Shown: piece by piece, positions 1-11,013 of the stretch
Position numbering within the stretch: position 1 is the stretch's first letter
Layout: every line of letters begins with the position of its first letter
Assembly (NCBI GenBank): GCA_036704125.1
Contig: DATNQI010000090.1
Coordinates: 1 to 64,000, forward strand
DNA: 64,000 nucleotides
From: Pantanalinema sp.
GTDB taxonomy: Bacteria > Cyanobacteriota > Sericytochromatia > S15B-MN24 > UBA4093
Direction: 5' to 3'
Made by a program: the position numbers and the translations under genes
Notes under the pieces: model-generated
What the model was told of the DNA's origin: nothing
The model's database searches: none
The model's input: only the letters and a program-made list of their open reading frames with translations

Positions 1-1070
1 ATGCCGGAGTAGGCAGCATCGTACTTGTTGCCGGCGTTCCACATCAGCCAGCCGACGGCTTTCTCGTCGCGCGCCGCCTTGAGCTGGGTGGTGACGTAGG
101 CGGGGCCGAAGCTCGAGACGCGCCAGGGGAAGGCCTGGAGCCAGGGGCGGATGGTCACGCCGGTCCCCTCGGTGAGCTTGGCGAGCTTGGAGACGCCCTT
201 GCTCACGAAGTAGTAGGGCTGATCACCCGGCTTGCTGTACTTGTCGAAGCCGGGGCCGAAGTGGGAGGGATAGACCATGGGGCAGATGGCGTCGGTGTAC
301 TTCGCCAGGTCCTGCACGCGCTGGCCGGTGATCCGCTCGTCGATGCTCTGCTGCCAGGCGATCACGCCGTACACGTCGATGCTGACGAGCTTGCCCGCGC
401 GCTGCATCTCGTCGTGGGCCTTCTTGAGGAAGCCCGTGATGACGGTGTGCTTGGGCGTCTTGGCGGGATCGAAGCCGTAGTTGATCTCCTTGATCTTGCC
501 CTGAGCCGGATAGCGGATGTAGTCGAACTGGACCTCGTCCACTCCCTGAGCGACGAGCTCCTTGGCCAGGTCGAGGTTGTACTGCTGGACTGCGGGCAGG
601 TAGGGATCCGACCACGCGGGCTTGCCCTTCTCGGGAAAGGCCTTGCCGGCGAAAGTCTTGAGCGCCAGATCGGGGCGCTTCTTGGCGAGGATGGGGTCGT
701 GGAAGAGGCAGATGCGCCCCACGACGTGGATACCCTTGGAGTGCAGGTAGTCCACGCGCTTCTTGAGGTCGCGGATGGGGCCCTCGTTGGAGGCGCCGAT
801 CTCCTTGGCGAGCGGCACGTTCGACTTGTAGGAGACGATGCCGTCCTCGTCCTTGGCGTCGAAGACGACGGTGTTGCCGCCGGCCTTCTGCAGGCCGTCG
901 ATCAGCTTGTAGAAGCGATCGATCTGCATGGAGGTCGCGGTCATGTAGATGCCCCTGGCCTCGAAGTTCTTGGGCTTGACCGTCTGGGTGGCGTTCGCGG
1001 CCAGCGGCGTGGCGACCACGGAAGCGGCGACGAGCAGTGCGGCGAAGGCGGCGTGAATCTTGGGTTTCAT
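1..1070 (-). CDS. Secreted DUF4015-type putative glycoside hydrolase, C-terminus cut off by window edge
   Basis: The frame is open from an ATG at 1070 to the window edge, about 356 codons, with no stop seen. A GAGGAG ribosome site lies just upstream. The N-terminus (MKPKIHAAFAALLVAASVVA, followed by ..LAANA) is a signal peptide, so the protein is exported. The mature part looks like a TIM-barrel of the DUF4015 putative glycosidase family: an early strand VVFDAKDEDGIVSY near residues 68-81 and the motif DEVQFDYIRYP near 178-188, whose acidic residue is a candidate catalytic group. The substrate is unknown; a cell-wall or surface polysaccharide is only an inference. It stands alone, separated from the helicase by a strong terminator. 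Confidence 0.8.
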   Translation of the reverse strand, partial: MKPKIHAAFAALLVAASVVATPLAANATQTVKPKNFEARGIYMTATSMQIDRFYKLIDGLQKAGGNTVVFDAKDEDGIVSYKSNVPLAKEIGASNEGPIRDLKKRVDYLHSKGIHVVGRICLFHDPILAKKRPDLALKTFAGKAFPEKGKPAWSDPYLPAVQQYNLDLAKELVAQGVDEVQFDYIRYPAQGKIKEINYGFDPAKTPKHTVITGFLKKAHDEMQRAGKLVSIDVYGVIAWQQSIDERITGQRVQDLAKYTDAICPMVYPSHFGPGFDKYSKPGDQPYYFVSKGVSKLAKLTEGTGVTIRPWLQAFPWRVSSFGPAYVTTQLKAARDEKAVGWLMWNAGNKYDAAYSG

Positions 1071-1196
1071 CGGGCTCCTCTTCAAGAAGGGGGATGTGAG
1101 CTGGAACCAAAGCATCCCTTATACCGCATGGGGAACAGGGCTTCAAGCGTGTGGAGCGACCGTACCACAGGAAGATTGCATGAAGATGAAGTGGTT

Positions 1197-1236
1197 CCGA
1201 AAAACCTCTCGCCCCCCGAGGACGGGGGGCGAGAGG
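1197..1236 (-). terminator. Rho-independent terminator of the DEAD-box helicase gene
   Basis: A perfect 13-bp stem (1205-1217 with 1224-1236, six-base loop) rich in G/C is followed, reading on the minus strand, by TTTTT at 1204-1200. It begins eleven bases after the helicase stop codon. Confidence 0.9.
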
Positions 1237-1246
1237 GGGCGTTGGG

Positions 1247-2833
1247 TTACTCGCCGTAGACGACCTGGGATGGCTTGCGGGTGAGGCGCCCGCCGCTGTG
1301 GGAGGTCGAGCGCGACCTGCGGCGCGAGGGCTCGCGGTTCGAGTCCTGCTTCTCCTCGCGCGGGACGCTCTTCTCGAGCATTCGCTTGCCGGCGCTGGTC
1401 TGGCTGAGCAGGGCGGCCACGAGGCGCTCGGCGTCGGTCTGACGGAGCAGCTCCTGGGCGATGGTCCGGTAGGCCTCCGCCTGGCCGTTCACTTCCCGGT
1501 AGATGGTCTCCACCGAGAAGCGCGGCCGGGCAGGCTCGATCGCTCGGCTCTCGACCCGGCTCTCGACCCGGCGCTCCGCCTCGCGAGCGGGGCGAGCGGG
1601 CTCGATCTCCTGGCGTACCGTCTGCCGCTCGCGAGGGGCCGCGGGCGCGAGCTCCTGGGCTCGGGGCTCGGGCGCAGGCCTGCGGGCGGGGGCCGCCTGA
1701 GCGGGCACCGCCGCCTCGGCCGCGGCCATCTGCTTGCGGGCGGTCTCGGTCAGGTCCTGCTGGATCTTGGTGAAGTTTCGCTCGTCCTCGGGGGTCACCA
1801 GGGTGATGCAGGTGCCCTTCTTCCCGGCGCGGCCGGTGCGGCCCGACCGGTGGACGTAGGTCTCGGTGTCCTGGGGGACCGAGATGTTGTAGACGTGGGT
1901 GATGCCGTTGATGTCGAGACCGCGGGCGGCCACGTCGGTGGCGACCAGGATGTTGATCTCGCCGCGCTTGAACTGGGCCAGGGTGGCCTCGCGCTGAGAC
2001 TGGTCCATGTCCCCGTTGAGGTAGCCCGAGGGGATCCCGGCGGCGCGCAGCTTGCGCGAGACCTGGGTGGTCTCGCTCTTGCGCTTGCAGAAGACGATCC
2101 CGAGGTTCGGGGGCTCCTTGCGGATCAGGGTCGCCAGGGCCTGGACCCGGTTCGACTCCGTCACCTTGAGGAAGCGGTGGGTGATGTCCGTCGGGGTGGT
2201 GAGGCCCGAGCTCACCGCGATCTTCTCGATGTTGGTCATGTACTTGCGGGCGATCGCCTCGATGGCCTTGGCGAACGTCGCGGAGAAGAGCAGGGTGGTC
2301 CGGGGCTTGGGAAGGCTCGAAAGGATGAACTCGAGGTCGTCCTTGAAGCCCATGTCGAGCATCTCGTCGGCCTCGTCGAGGATGACGGTGGTGCACTTGG
2401 TGAGGTTCATGTTGCCGCGGGTCAGATGGTCCCGCAGGCGGCCGGGGGTCCCCACGATGATGGACGCCCAGGCCAGGTCGGTCATTTGCTTGTCCATCCG
2501 GGTGCCGCCGTAGATGGCGGCGACCAGGACGCCCAGGTGCCCGCCGACCTTGTTCAGCTCTTCGGCCACCTGGATGGCCAGCTCGCGGGTCGGGGTGATC
2601 ACCAGCACCTGGGTGTTGGGGCTGGTGGGATCGAGGCGGGCGAGGACGGGGAGGCCGAAGGCGAGGGTCTTTCCGGAACCGGTCTTGGCCTGGACCACCA
2701 GGTCCTTGCCCTTCATGACTTCAGGGATCGCCGCTGCTTGAACCGGGGTCGCGTAGGTGAAGCCCATCTGGCTGAGGCCCCGGAGAATCTCAGGCGGCAG
2801 GCCGAGATCCTCGAAACGGATGTTGTCTGGCAA
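1247..2833 (-). CDS. DEAD-box ATP-dependent RNA helicase
   Basis: A 528-residue RNA helicase that uses ATP to unwind RNA, probably in ribosome assembly or mRNA turnover. Motifs in order: Q-motif region FTYATPVQAAAI, Walker A AKTGSGKT (49-56), PTRELA, GTPGR, DEAD (153-156), SAT (about 187), then the second RecA domain with ARGLDI and HRSGRTGRAG (about 330). Residues after about 375 form an extension rich in Arg, Glu, Pro and Ala and ending in an Arg/Ser-rich tail, typical of CsdA/RhlE-like enzymes that use a basic tail to grip RNA. The start is TTG at 2833; AAAGGAG lies about 12 bases upstream, which is somewhat far. Single-gene transcript with its own promoter and terminator. Confidence 0.95.
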   Translation of the reverse strand: MPDNIRFEDLGLPPEILRGLSQMGFTYATPVQAAAIPEVMKGKDLVVQAKTGSGKTLAFGLPVLARLDPTSPNTQVLVITPTRELAIQVAEELNKVGGHLGVLVAAIYGGTRMDKQMTDLAWASIIVGTPGRLRDHLTRGNMNLTKCTTVILDEADEMLDMGFKDDLEFILSSLPKPRTTLLFSATFAKAIEAIARKYMTNIEKIAVSSGLTTPTDITHRFLKVTESNRVQALATLIRKEPPNLGIVFCKRKSETTQVSRKLRAAGIPSGYLNGDMDQSQREATLAQFKRGEINILVATDVAARGLDINGITHVYNISVPQDTETYVHRSGRTGRAGKKGTCITLVTPEDERNFTKIQQDLTETARKQMAAAEAAVPAQAAPARRPAPEPRAQELAPAAPRERQTVRQEIEPARPAREAERRVESRVESRAIEPARPRFSVETIYREVNGQAEAYRTIAQELLRQTDAERLVAALLSQTSAGKRMLEKSVPREEKQDSNREPSRRRSRSTSHSGGRLTRKPSQVVYGE

Positions 2834-2949
2834 AAGTCGCTGCCACTCCTTTGTGTTGGCTCTGGTGAAGGCTTGAAACGGTCACCAGGGTGGGCATGGC
2901 GGGGAAAGGGGGCGCAAATGGCGCACGGCTCCTACTTCCCGATGCCATT

Positions 2950-2958
2950 ACTATATCA
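2950..2958 (-). promoter_or_regulatory. Extended -10 promoter of the helicase gene
   Basis: Minus-strand TGATATAGT (TGn followed by TATAGT). The predicted start of transcription is near 2943, giving a 5' leader of about 110 bases before the TTG start. No good -35 was needed or seen. Confidence 0.6.
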
Positions 2959-3006
2959 TGCTCCCCCACATCGGCGAAGCGGCGAGCATCGAGGGGTTCG
3001 GCCGAG

Positions 3007-3300
3007 CTATTCCTCGACGTCCATGATGACCCGCTGCTCGAGGATCGGGGAAAGGTGCTTGGCGAGGGCGTCGACGTGGGCGGGGTGAACCAGGTAGCGG
3101 CCCACGGCCTCCATGTCGTCGAAGCTCGCCGACAGGACGTAAGGGCACGTCGCGTCGCGGTCCGTCAGGTTGGGCCCGACGCTCAGGCTGCGAAGCTCGG
3201 GGATCTCGCCCAAGAGGGCGCGGAAGGCGGCGAGGAACTGGGTGATCTGGCTGGGAGTGGTGTCCGGCTTGAAGCGGAACCCGACGACGTGACGGATCAT
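3007..3300 (-). CDS. Stress-responsive alpha/beta barrel (Dabb) domain protein
   Basis: A 97-residue protein matching the Dabb family (ferredoxin-like fold that dimerises into a small barrel). It has the typical start MIRHVVGFRFKPDTTPSQI with the conserved first-strand His, and a later LVHPAHVDALAKHL segment. GGAGG sits 6 bases before the ATG. Members include heme-degrading-like and plant stress proteins, but most bacterial ones have no known function, so no reaction is assigned. It is divergent from miaE. Confidence 0.85.
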   Translation of the reverse strand: MIRHVVGFRFKPDTTPSQITQFLAAFRALLGEIPELRSLSVGPNLTDRDATCPYVLSASFDDMEAVGRYLVHPAHVDALAKHLSPILEQRVIMDVEE

Positions 3301-3406
3301 GAAGTGCCTCCACAGTAAGGGCCATTTTACGGATGCTACACGCTAGCACGGTTGCGTGAAGATGTGAAGTTTCGCAATCGACGCACAGTCCAGGCCCCGC
3401 ATGCCC

Positions 3407-3412
3407 TATAAT
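3407..3412 (+). promoter_or_regulatory. Consensus -10 box before miaE
   Basis: A perfect TATAAT. Transcription would begin near 3419, after the ATG at 3411, so translation must begin at the next in-frame ATG (3432), which has AGGAG at 3418-3422. No clear -35 box. Confidence 0.6.
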
Positions 3413-3431
3413 GAGAGTAGGAGTAGCAACG

Positions 3432-4034
3432 ATGACCCTCGCAGCGCAAACGTGCCCCCCCATGACCTGTCTCAAGGAGGCCTCCGACAAGGCCTGGCTC
3501 GAGCTGGTGGTCCGTCACACGGACCTCCTCCTGGCGGATCACGCGCACTGCGAGAAGAAGGCTGCGGCCACGGCCATGAGCCTCATCGCCAAATACCCGA
3601 ACGACCGGGCGCTCGTCACCAGCATGCTGCACCTCGCCCAGGAAGAACTCGAACACTTCGCCCGACTGTATGCCGTGCTCGTTGAGCGCGGCATTCCTCT
3701 TGGGAGGATCGACTCCGATCCCTACGTGAAGGAGCTTCTCAGGCTCAACCGCCCGCACGGTGTCGAGAATCTGGTCGATCGGCTACTCATCATGAGCCTG
3801 GTCGAGGCCCGTAGCTGCGAACGCTTCGTGCTGCTCGCCCAACACCTGCCCGATCTCGAGCTGCGATCGCTTTACCATTCGCTTTCGTTCTCGGAGGCCG
3901 GACACCATCAACTCTTCGTTTCCCTCGCCGGCCACCACCTTCCGAAGGCGGTGGTGGCACAACGGCTCGAGGAGCTGGCCGTGCAGGAGGCGGAGATTCT
4001 CCGTCGCTTGCCGATCAGCCCTCGCATGCACTGA
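3432..4034 (+). CDS. miaE: tRNA-(ms2io6A)-hydroxylase
   Basis: A 200-residue ferritin-like non-heme di-iron enzyme that hydroxylates 2-methylthio-N6-isopentenyladenosine at tRNA position 37. The four-helix iron ligands are visible: E in HAHCEKKAA, E..H in EELEHFARLY, E in EARSCERF and E..H in SEAGHHQLF. Length is as expected for the family. The start at 3432 is chosen because of its AGGAG site and because the -10 box overlaps the earlier ATG (3411). MiaE is patchily distributed among bacteria; its presence implies MiaA and MiaB elsewhere in the genome. It is followed after 22 bases by an unknown gene, likely co-transcribed. Confidence 0.9.
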   Translation: MTLAAQTCPPMTCLKEASDKAWLELVVRHTDLLLADHAHCEKKAAATAMSLIAKYPNDRALVTSMLHLAQEELEHFARLYAVLVERGIPLGRIDSDPYVKELLRLNRPHGVENLVDRLLIMSLVEARSCERFVLLAQHLPDLELRSLYHSLSFSEAGHHQLFVSLAGHHLPKAVVAQRLEELAVQEAEILRRLPISPRMH

Positions 4035-4056
4035 CCAACGCCCCCAGGAGGTGCGG

Positions 4057-4464
4057 ATGAATCAACGAGCGCTCGCCAAATTCCAAGACGCCGGCGTCAA
4101 GGAGCAATACCTTGAGAAGTACGGAGACCCCCTCGAGGAGGTCTCCCCCCAGGATCTCATCGACCTGATGGAGAACCTGTGGCTCTCCCGTCGCGGCACG
4201 TACGCCACGCTGCGCGACTCCTTGACGCGGAAGGGAATGGACCCCTGGACCTGCCGCCAGGAGCTGGCTCAGGCCTACTTCCTTGCCATGTACGTCCGGG
4301 AGAACGACCTGGACGAGGAAGCCGACAAGAGCAAGATCGATGATGTCACCGACTTCATCGGCTGCCGGATCATGGACCAGATTCGCGAGTTCCAGGCCCG
4401 TGAGGCCGAGCAGGACAAGGGCGCTCGCGACAAGTTCGGCATCCGGATGCCCCGCGGCTACTAA
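4057..4464 (+). CDS. Unknown helical protein downstream of miaE
   Basis: 135 residues, not recognised. It starts with ATG at 4057, five bases after a perfect AGGAGG; the GTG at 4051 is inside that site. The sequence is highly charged and predicted helical (LIDLMENLWLSRRGTYATLRDSLTRKGMD, later VTDFIGCRIMDQIREFQAREAEQD), with no signal peptide, no membrane segment and only two Cys. It shares a transcript and terminator with miaE, so a link to tRNA modification is possible but unproven. Confidence 0.75.
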   Translation: MNQRALAKFQDAGVKEQYLEKYGDPLEEVSPQDLIDLMENLWLSRRGTYATLRDSLTRKGMDPWTCRQELAQAYFLAMYVRENDLDEEADKSKIDDVTDFIGCRIMDQIREFQAREAEQDKGARDKFGIRMPRGY

Positions 4465-4479
4465 ACCCTGCCCCATCAA

Positions 4480-4519
4480 AAAGCGACAGGCCTCCCGTTT
4501 GCGGGAGGCCTGTCGCTTT
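4480..4519. terminator. Bidirectional terminator between two convergent genes
   Basis: A perfect 18-bp stem (4480-4497 with 4502-4519, loop TTTG). It has A residues on one side and T residues on the other, so it can serve both the miaE transcript (plus) and the lipoprotein gene (minus). Confidence 0.9.
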
Positions 4520-4524
4520 CGATA

Positions 4525-4899
4525 TCAGTCGGTGACCGCGATGGTCTCTTGGCGGGTGTCCTGGCGTTGCTTGTCGTCGGTGACCCGGACCGACACGGTG
4601 ACGTAGGTGTCCTGGCCAAAGGCGCTGTCGGGGGCTCGCCACTGGGGGTGAGCCGCTCGAGGGTCCGAGATCATGCCCTGGGTCGTGCTCCAGTAATAGC
4701 TGAGCTTGGAGTCGTCTGGGCTCTGCGCCGTCACCAGCAGATCCACGATGCCGCCCCGCGAGACCCGGTTGGTCGAGACCTGGAGCGCCGTGATGCGCGG
4801 CCCCTTCGTCGGGTCGGCGGGCTGGTCGCCCGGCTGGGCGCACGCGACGAGCGCGATGCCCGCGATCGCGACAAGACACAAACGACGGATGACGGCCAT
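4525..4899 (-). CDS. Small lipoprotein with one Ig/PKD-like domain
   Basis: 124 residues from ATG 4899, with GAGGAGG upstream. The lipobox LVAC (cysteine near residue 19) after MAVIRRLCLVAIAGIA marks lipid attachment after export. The rest (ITALQVSTNRVSRGGIVDLLVTAQ, SYYWSTTQGMI, YVTVSVRVTDD) has the strand pattern of a single bacterial Ig/PKD-like fold, often used for surface adhesion or scaffolding. No catalytic motif. Longer upstream starts in the same frame would bury the signal sequence and are rejected. Confidence 0.8.
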   Translation of the reverse strand: MAVIRRLCLVAIAGIALVACAQPGDQPADPTKGPRITALQVSTNRVSRGGIVDLLVTAQSPDDSKLSYYWSTTQGMISDPRAAHPQWRAPDSAFGQDTYVTVSVRVTDDKQRQDTRQETIAVTD

Positions 4900-5078
4900 C
4901 GTCTCCTCCTCTGAGATTGGGCACAGCCTTGCTAGCATCCTAACCGCTTCGACTGACCCTCGCAAGGTGATGAGGACGAAATAATCGCCCGCGCTGCGGG
5001 CTCGAGGGGATAAGCGGCCAGCCAGGGGGCGGTTCGACCTTCCGGTTCGAGCCGAGAGCCGATGACGGCTCTATCACC

Positions 5079-5171
5079 CACCAGTAGACATTGTGATGCG
5101 TGCGGCGCCAAAAAACACCTCAACCAGGGCCTCTTGGGCGTCGGTCACGTCAACTCAGATGTCTACTGGTG
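5079..5171. repeat. Inverted repeat CACCAGTAGACAT / ATGTCTACTGGTG
   Basis: Perfect 13-bp arms at 5079-5091 and 5159-5171, 67 bases apart. A further TGTAGAC half-site is at 5191-5197 and an A/T-rich TATAATATAT stretch at 5177-5186 lies between. This suggests a protein-binding region or promoter, but no target gene is obvious: the nearest plus-strand gene starts 360 bases on. Confidence 0.55.
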
Positions 5172-5199
5172 CGTCGTATAATATATCTTATGTAGACCT

Positions 5200-5456
5200 C
5201 GGTTGCCGTGCCCGCCGTTATGTAAGGTGCAGGCCACAGGCGATCGCCGGAGCTCAGCGGGATTTCAGGGGAAAAAGCACCGGTTTACCGGTACGGCATT
5301 ATCCGACTTGTCGACCATGGTGCAGGCGCGTTCGCTCCGGATTCAGGAGTGAACGACCAAAAGATGCATTATGTAACTCAACGGGTGCGTTCGCTGCAGG
5401 TAATAATAGACCCGCCCGGAACTTTGCCATGGGTAACCGTAACAACATTATCCGAC
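5200..5456. repeat. Degenerate tandem repeats (about 75 bp) in the long intergenic region
   Basis: The gap 4900-5532 holds no convincing gene. Within it a core CATTATCCGAC or variant recurs at about 5217 (CGTTATGTAAG), 5297, 5368 (CATTATGTAAC) and 5446, spaced 71-80 bases. Each core is preceded by a variant of GGTWACCGTA and, in the first three copies, followed by GGTGC(A)G or GCGTTCGCT. A fifth copy lies beyond the next gene at 6216-6240. The stretch is less G/C-rich than its neighbours. Its role is unknown: operator array, decayed mobile element or structured RNA. Confidence 0.6.
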
Positions 5457-5532
5457 ATAGCTCAAGGGTGATTCATTGACGAGCGGGGGTATGTTCATTA
5501 TCAGGCAAGTCGCCACGAACGAGGAAGGCACC

Positions 5533-6195
5533 TTGAGCAAAATCAACTCTCTTCTGCTGGCTGGAGCGATCGCATCGATGCCTTTGCCGGCATTTGCCCA
5601 GCTTCCGCAGATCCCAGGCCTTCCCGCCGAGAGCCTCGGTGCTCTCGCCAGCGGGCAGGGGTTCACCACGAGCATCGAAATGACCGCCACCGGCAAGATG
5701 CCGGTATCGCGCATGACCCTCTATTATTCACCTCATCCGGAGCGGGTTCGCATGGAGCTACGCTTGCCCGATCTCGACCGCTCGATGAGCACCATCGCGC
5801 TCCTGGATGAGGGCGTCACCTATCAGGAGTTCGGATCCGGCACCTGGATGAGGATGCCCCTGCCCCGGGAAGCCCTGGACAAGATGCGCAGGGCCATGAA
5901 GCAAGCCAATTCGGAAGTGAAGCGCGAGATCCTGACGCCGACCACGATCGACGGTCGCCTGTGCGAAGTCACGCGTATCACCCAGGCGGGCGGGGGCCAA
6001 ACTACGCTGTACAGCTCGAAAGGAATCCCCGTCAGGGTCGTCCAGCAGACTGCTCAAGGCAACGTCACCCTTCGGTTCGTGAACTTCCGGCAAGGCGAGC
6101 CGCAGAGCGGGATCTTCGCCCCGCCCCCGACTACATCGGTTCTTGATATGGGTGAAATGATGAAGGGCGAGCTCGGCGACTTGCTGGCGGAATAG
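5533..6195 (+). CDS. Secreted LolA-like / outer-membrane lipoprotein-sorting-like protein
   Basis: 220 residues from TTG 5533, which has GAGGAAGG five bases upstream and yields a clean signal peptide (SKINSLLLAGAIASMPLPAFA, cleaved before Q). Earlier in-frame starts (5476, 5491) would add a polar N-tail and lack a ribosome site. The mature part has alternating strands (VSRMTLYYSPHPERVRMELR, TTIDGRLCEVTRITQ, TTLYSSKGIPVRVVQQ, NVTLRFVNFRQG) like the LolA/LolB half-barrel or DUF4412 proteins that bind lipid or lipoprotein. Family assignment is by fold pattern only. It is flanked on both sides by copies of a 25-bp repeat. Confidence 0.7.
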   Translation: MSKINSLLLAGAIASMPLPAFAQLPQIPGLPAESLGALASGQGFTTSIEMTATGKMPVSRMTLYYSPHPERVRMELRLPDLDRSMSTIALLDEGVTYQEFGSGTWMRMPLPREALDKMRRAMKQANSEVKREILTPTTIDGRLCEVTRITQAGGGQTTLYSSKGIPVRVVQQTAQGNVTLRFVNFRQGEPQSGIFAPPPTTSVLDMGEMMKGELGDLLAE

Positions 6196-6215
6196 GCCGA
6201 CCCCTTCAGATCCTT

Positions 6216-6240
6216 GGGTTAACCATAACAACATTATCCG
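6216..6240. repeat. Downstream copy of a 25-bp direct repeat flanking the LolA-like gene
   Basis: GGGTTAACCATAACAACATT followed by ATCCG matches 5431-5454 with one base inserted and one mismatch. The two copies are about 785 bases apart and bracket the gene 5533-6195. Confidence 0.75.
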
Positions 6241-6264
6241 CCAGATCGACTTGCTCCGTGATGG

Positions 6265-6304
6265 ATCGAAGTGGCCCCGAGCGATCGCTCGGGGCCACTT
6301 CGAT
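6265..6304 (-). terminator. Terminator of dnaE
   Basis: A perfect 40-bp palindrome (arms 6265-6284 and 6285-6304) lies directly after the dnaE stop. Its centre is GCGATCGC, the HIP1 octamer. No long T-run follows, so it may act mainly as an RNA-stabilising hairpin. Confidence 0.75.
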
Positions 6305-6305
6305 T

Positions 6306-9761
<3,456 letters not shown>

Positions 9762-9791
9762 CAATCGGACCCTTTCGAACTGAAGGCTTTC

Positions 9792-9800
9792 ATCTTAGCA
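9792..9800 (-). promoter_or_regulatory. Extended -10 promoter of dnaE
   Basis: Minus-strand TGCTAAGAT. Transcription would start near 9785, giving a short leader of about 24 bases that contains the AAAGGG ribosome site. The rest of the gap to the next gene (9801-9941) shows A/T-rich patches at 9881-9900 but no other clear signal. Confidence 0.6.
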
Positions 9801-9941
9801 CAGCCAAGGGGGTGGATCGCCCGTGTTGACGTGGGTTTTCAGCGCATGCGCCGGCTACGCCGCTCCCCTCTCGCACGCGCTATTTTAAAACATTTGTTCG
9901 AATGAGAGGCAAGAGGCAGATCGTCCGATCGATCCCCCGAC

Positions 9942-10904
9942 TCACCAGTGGAGCTTCTGACAGGCCTCGTAGTCTCTGGCTTCGACCTGGACCGTGGCAT
10001 GGTCGATGTCGAAGCGCTCGTGGAGCAGCCGCCTCAGCTCGGCGAGCACCTCCATGCTGCGCTGGAGCTCGTCGATGACGATGTGGCACGTCAGGGAGAC
10101 CATCCCCGAGGTCACCGTCCAGATGTGCAGGTCGTGCGAGGCGACCACCCCGTCGATCCGCTCGATCGTGTGGACCACCTCGGCGGGATCGATGTGCAGC
10201 GGGGTGCTCTGGAGCAGGATGTCCACCGAACTGGTGACCAGGCCCCAGGCGCTGCGCAACACCAGCAGGCCCACCAGCCCCGAGATGAGGGGATCCGCCA
10301 GGTACCAGCCGAAACGCCACATCAGGAGGCCCGCGGCGATCGCGCCGACCGAGCCCAGCGCGTCCCCGATGACGTGCGCGAGCGCCCCCTTGACGTTGAG
10401 GTTCTCCTTGGCGGACTTCATGAGGATCCACGCCCCGACCAGGTTGACCAGCAGGCCGCCCGACGCGATCCCCATCATGGGCAAGGCATTGACGAGCGGA
10501 GGATGAGCCACCCGCGTCACCATCTCGTAAAGGATCCCGCCCGCGACGACGATGAGCAGCGCCCCGTTCATCAGCGCGGCGAGAATCTCGAGGCGGTAGT
10601 ACCCGAAGGAGCGCTTGGGCGTCGGGGGCCGGCTCGCGAACCACATGGCCCCGAAGCTCAGCGCCAGCGCCGCCACGTCGGTGAACATGTGGCCCGCGTC
10701 CGCGAGCAGCGCCAGGCTGTTCGTCAGGTAGCCCCCGACAACCTCGACGACAAGATAGCCCAGGGAGAGGACCATGACCACCAGCAGGGCCTGCTTCGAG
10801 GCTTCGCGGTGATGGTGGTGGTCGTGGCCATGCCCGTGCCCATCGCACGCGCCGGCGTCGCGCGCGATGGGCGGCTGAGGAAGCGTATGATCGTGATCCT
10901 TCAT
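9942..10904 (-). CDS. Cation diffusion facilitator (CDF) metal exporter, Zn/Cd/Co type
   Basis: 320 residues. An N-terminal His-rich loop (GHGHGHDHHHH, about 23-33) precedes six membrane helices. The metal site residues are visible in helix II (LLADAGHMFTD) and helix V (AHVIGDALGSVG). The cytoplasmic C-terminal domain (VHTIERIDGVVASHDLHIWTVTSG) has the HDLHIW motif of zinc-exporting CDF proteins (CzcD/ZitB group). Probably exports Zn(II) or related ions in exchange for protons. GGAG is upstream of the ATG. The A/T-rich palindromic element at 10972-11010 in its promoter region suggests metal-responsive control. Confidence 0.93.
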   Translation of the reverse strand: MKDHDHTLPQPPIARDAGACDGHGHGHDHHHHREASKQALLVVMVLSLGYLVVEVVGGYLTNSLALLADAGHMFTDVAALALSFGAMWFASRPPTPKRSFGYYRLEILAALMNGALLIVVAGGILYEMVTRVAHPPLVNALPMMGIASGGLLVNLVGAWILMKSAKENLNVKGALAHVIGDALGSVGAIAAGLLMWRFGWYLADPLISGLVGLLVLRSAWGLVTSSVDILLQSTPLHIDPAEVVHTIERIDGVVASHDLHIWTVTSGMVSLTCHIVIDELQRSMEVLAELRRLLHERFDIDHATVQVEARDYEACQKLHW

Positions 10905-10971
10905 CGGGTGCTCCGTTCTCCGCGCCCCTTGTCACGATCGCACAACGGGCAAATCGGCCTCAATGTTCCCT

Positions 10972-11010
10972 GGTTAAACAATAACCGCATTAAATAATTA
11001 CTGCGTTAAC
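10972..11010 (-). promoter_or_regulatory. A/T-rich palindromic element upstream of the CDF exporter gene
   Basis: Contains GGTTAAAC (10972-10979), TAACCGCATTAA (10982-10993) and, with five bases between, TACTGCGTTAA (10999-11009); the last two are imperfect inverted copies. Nearly the same 12-mer, TAACCGCGTTAA, lies before mrp at 27424-27435. A likely operator, by position; the regulator is unknown. Confidence 0.45.
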
Positions 11011-11013
11011 AAT

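Noticed and set aside
3411-3431. Upstream ATG for miaE
   Set aside because: It overlaps the TATAAT box and would lie before the start of transcription; the 3432 ATG has AGGAG.
5093-5479. A 128-codon frame in the long intergenic region
   Set aside because: Arg/Ser/Cys-rich low-complexity translation, no ribosome site, and it crosses the degenerate repeats; better explained as non-coding.
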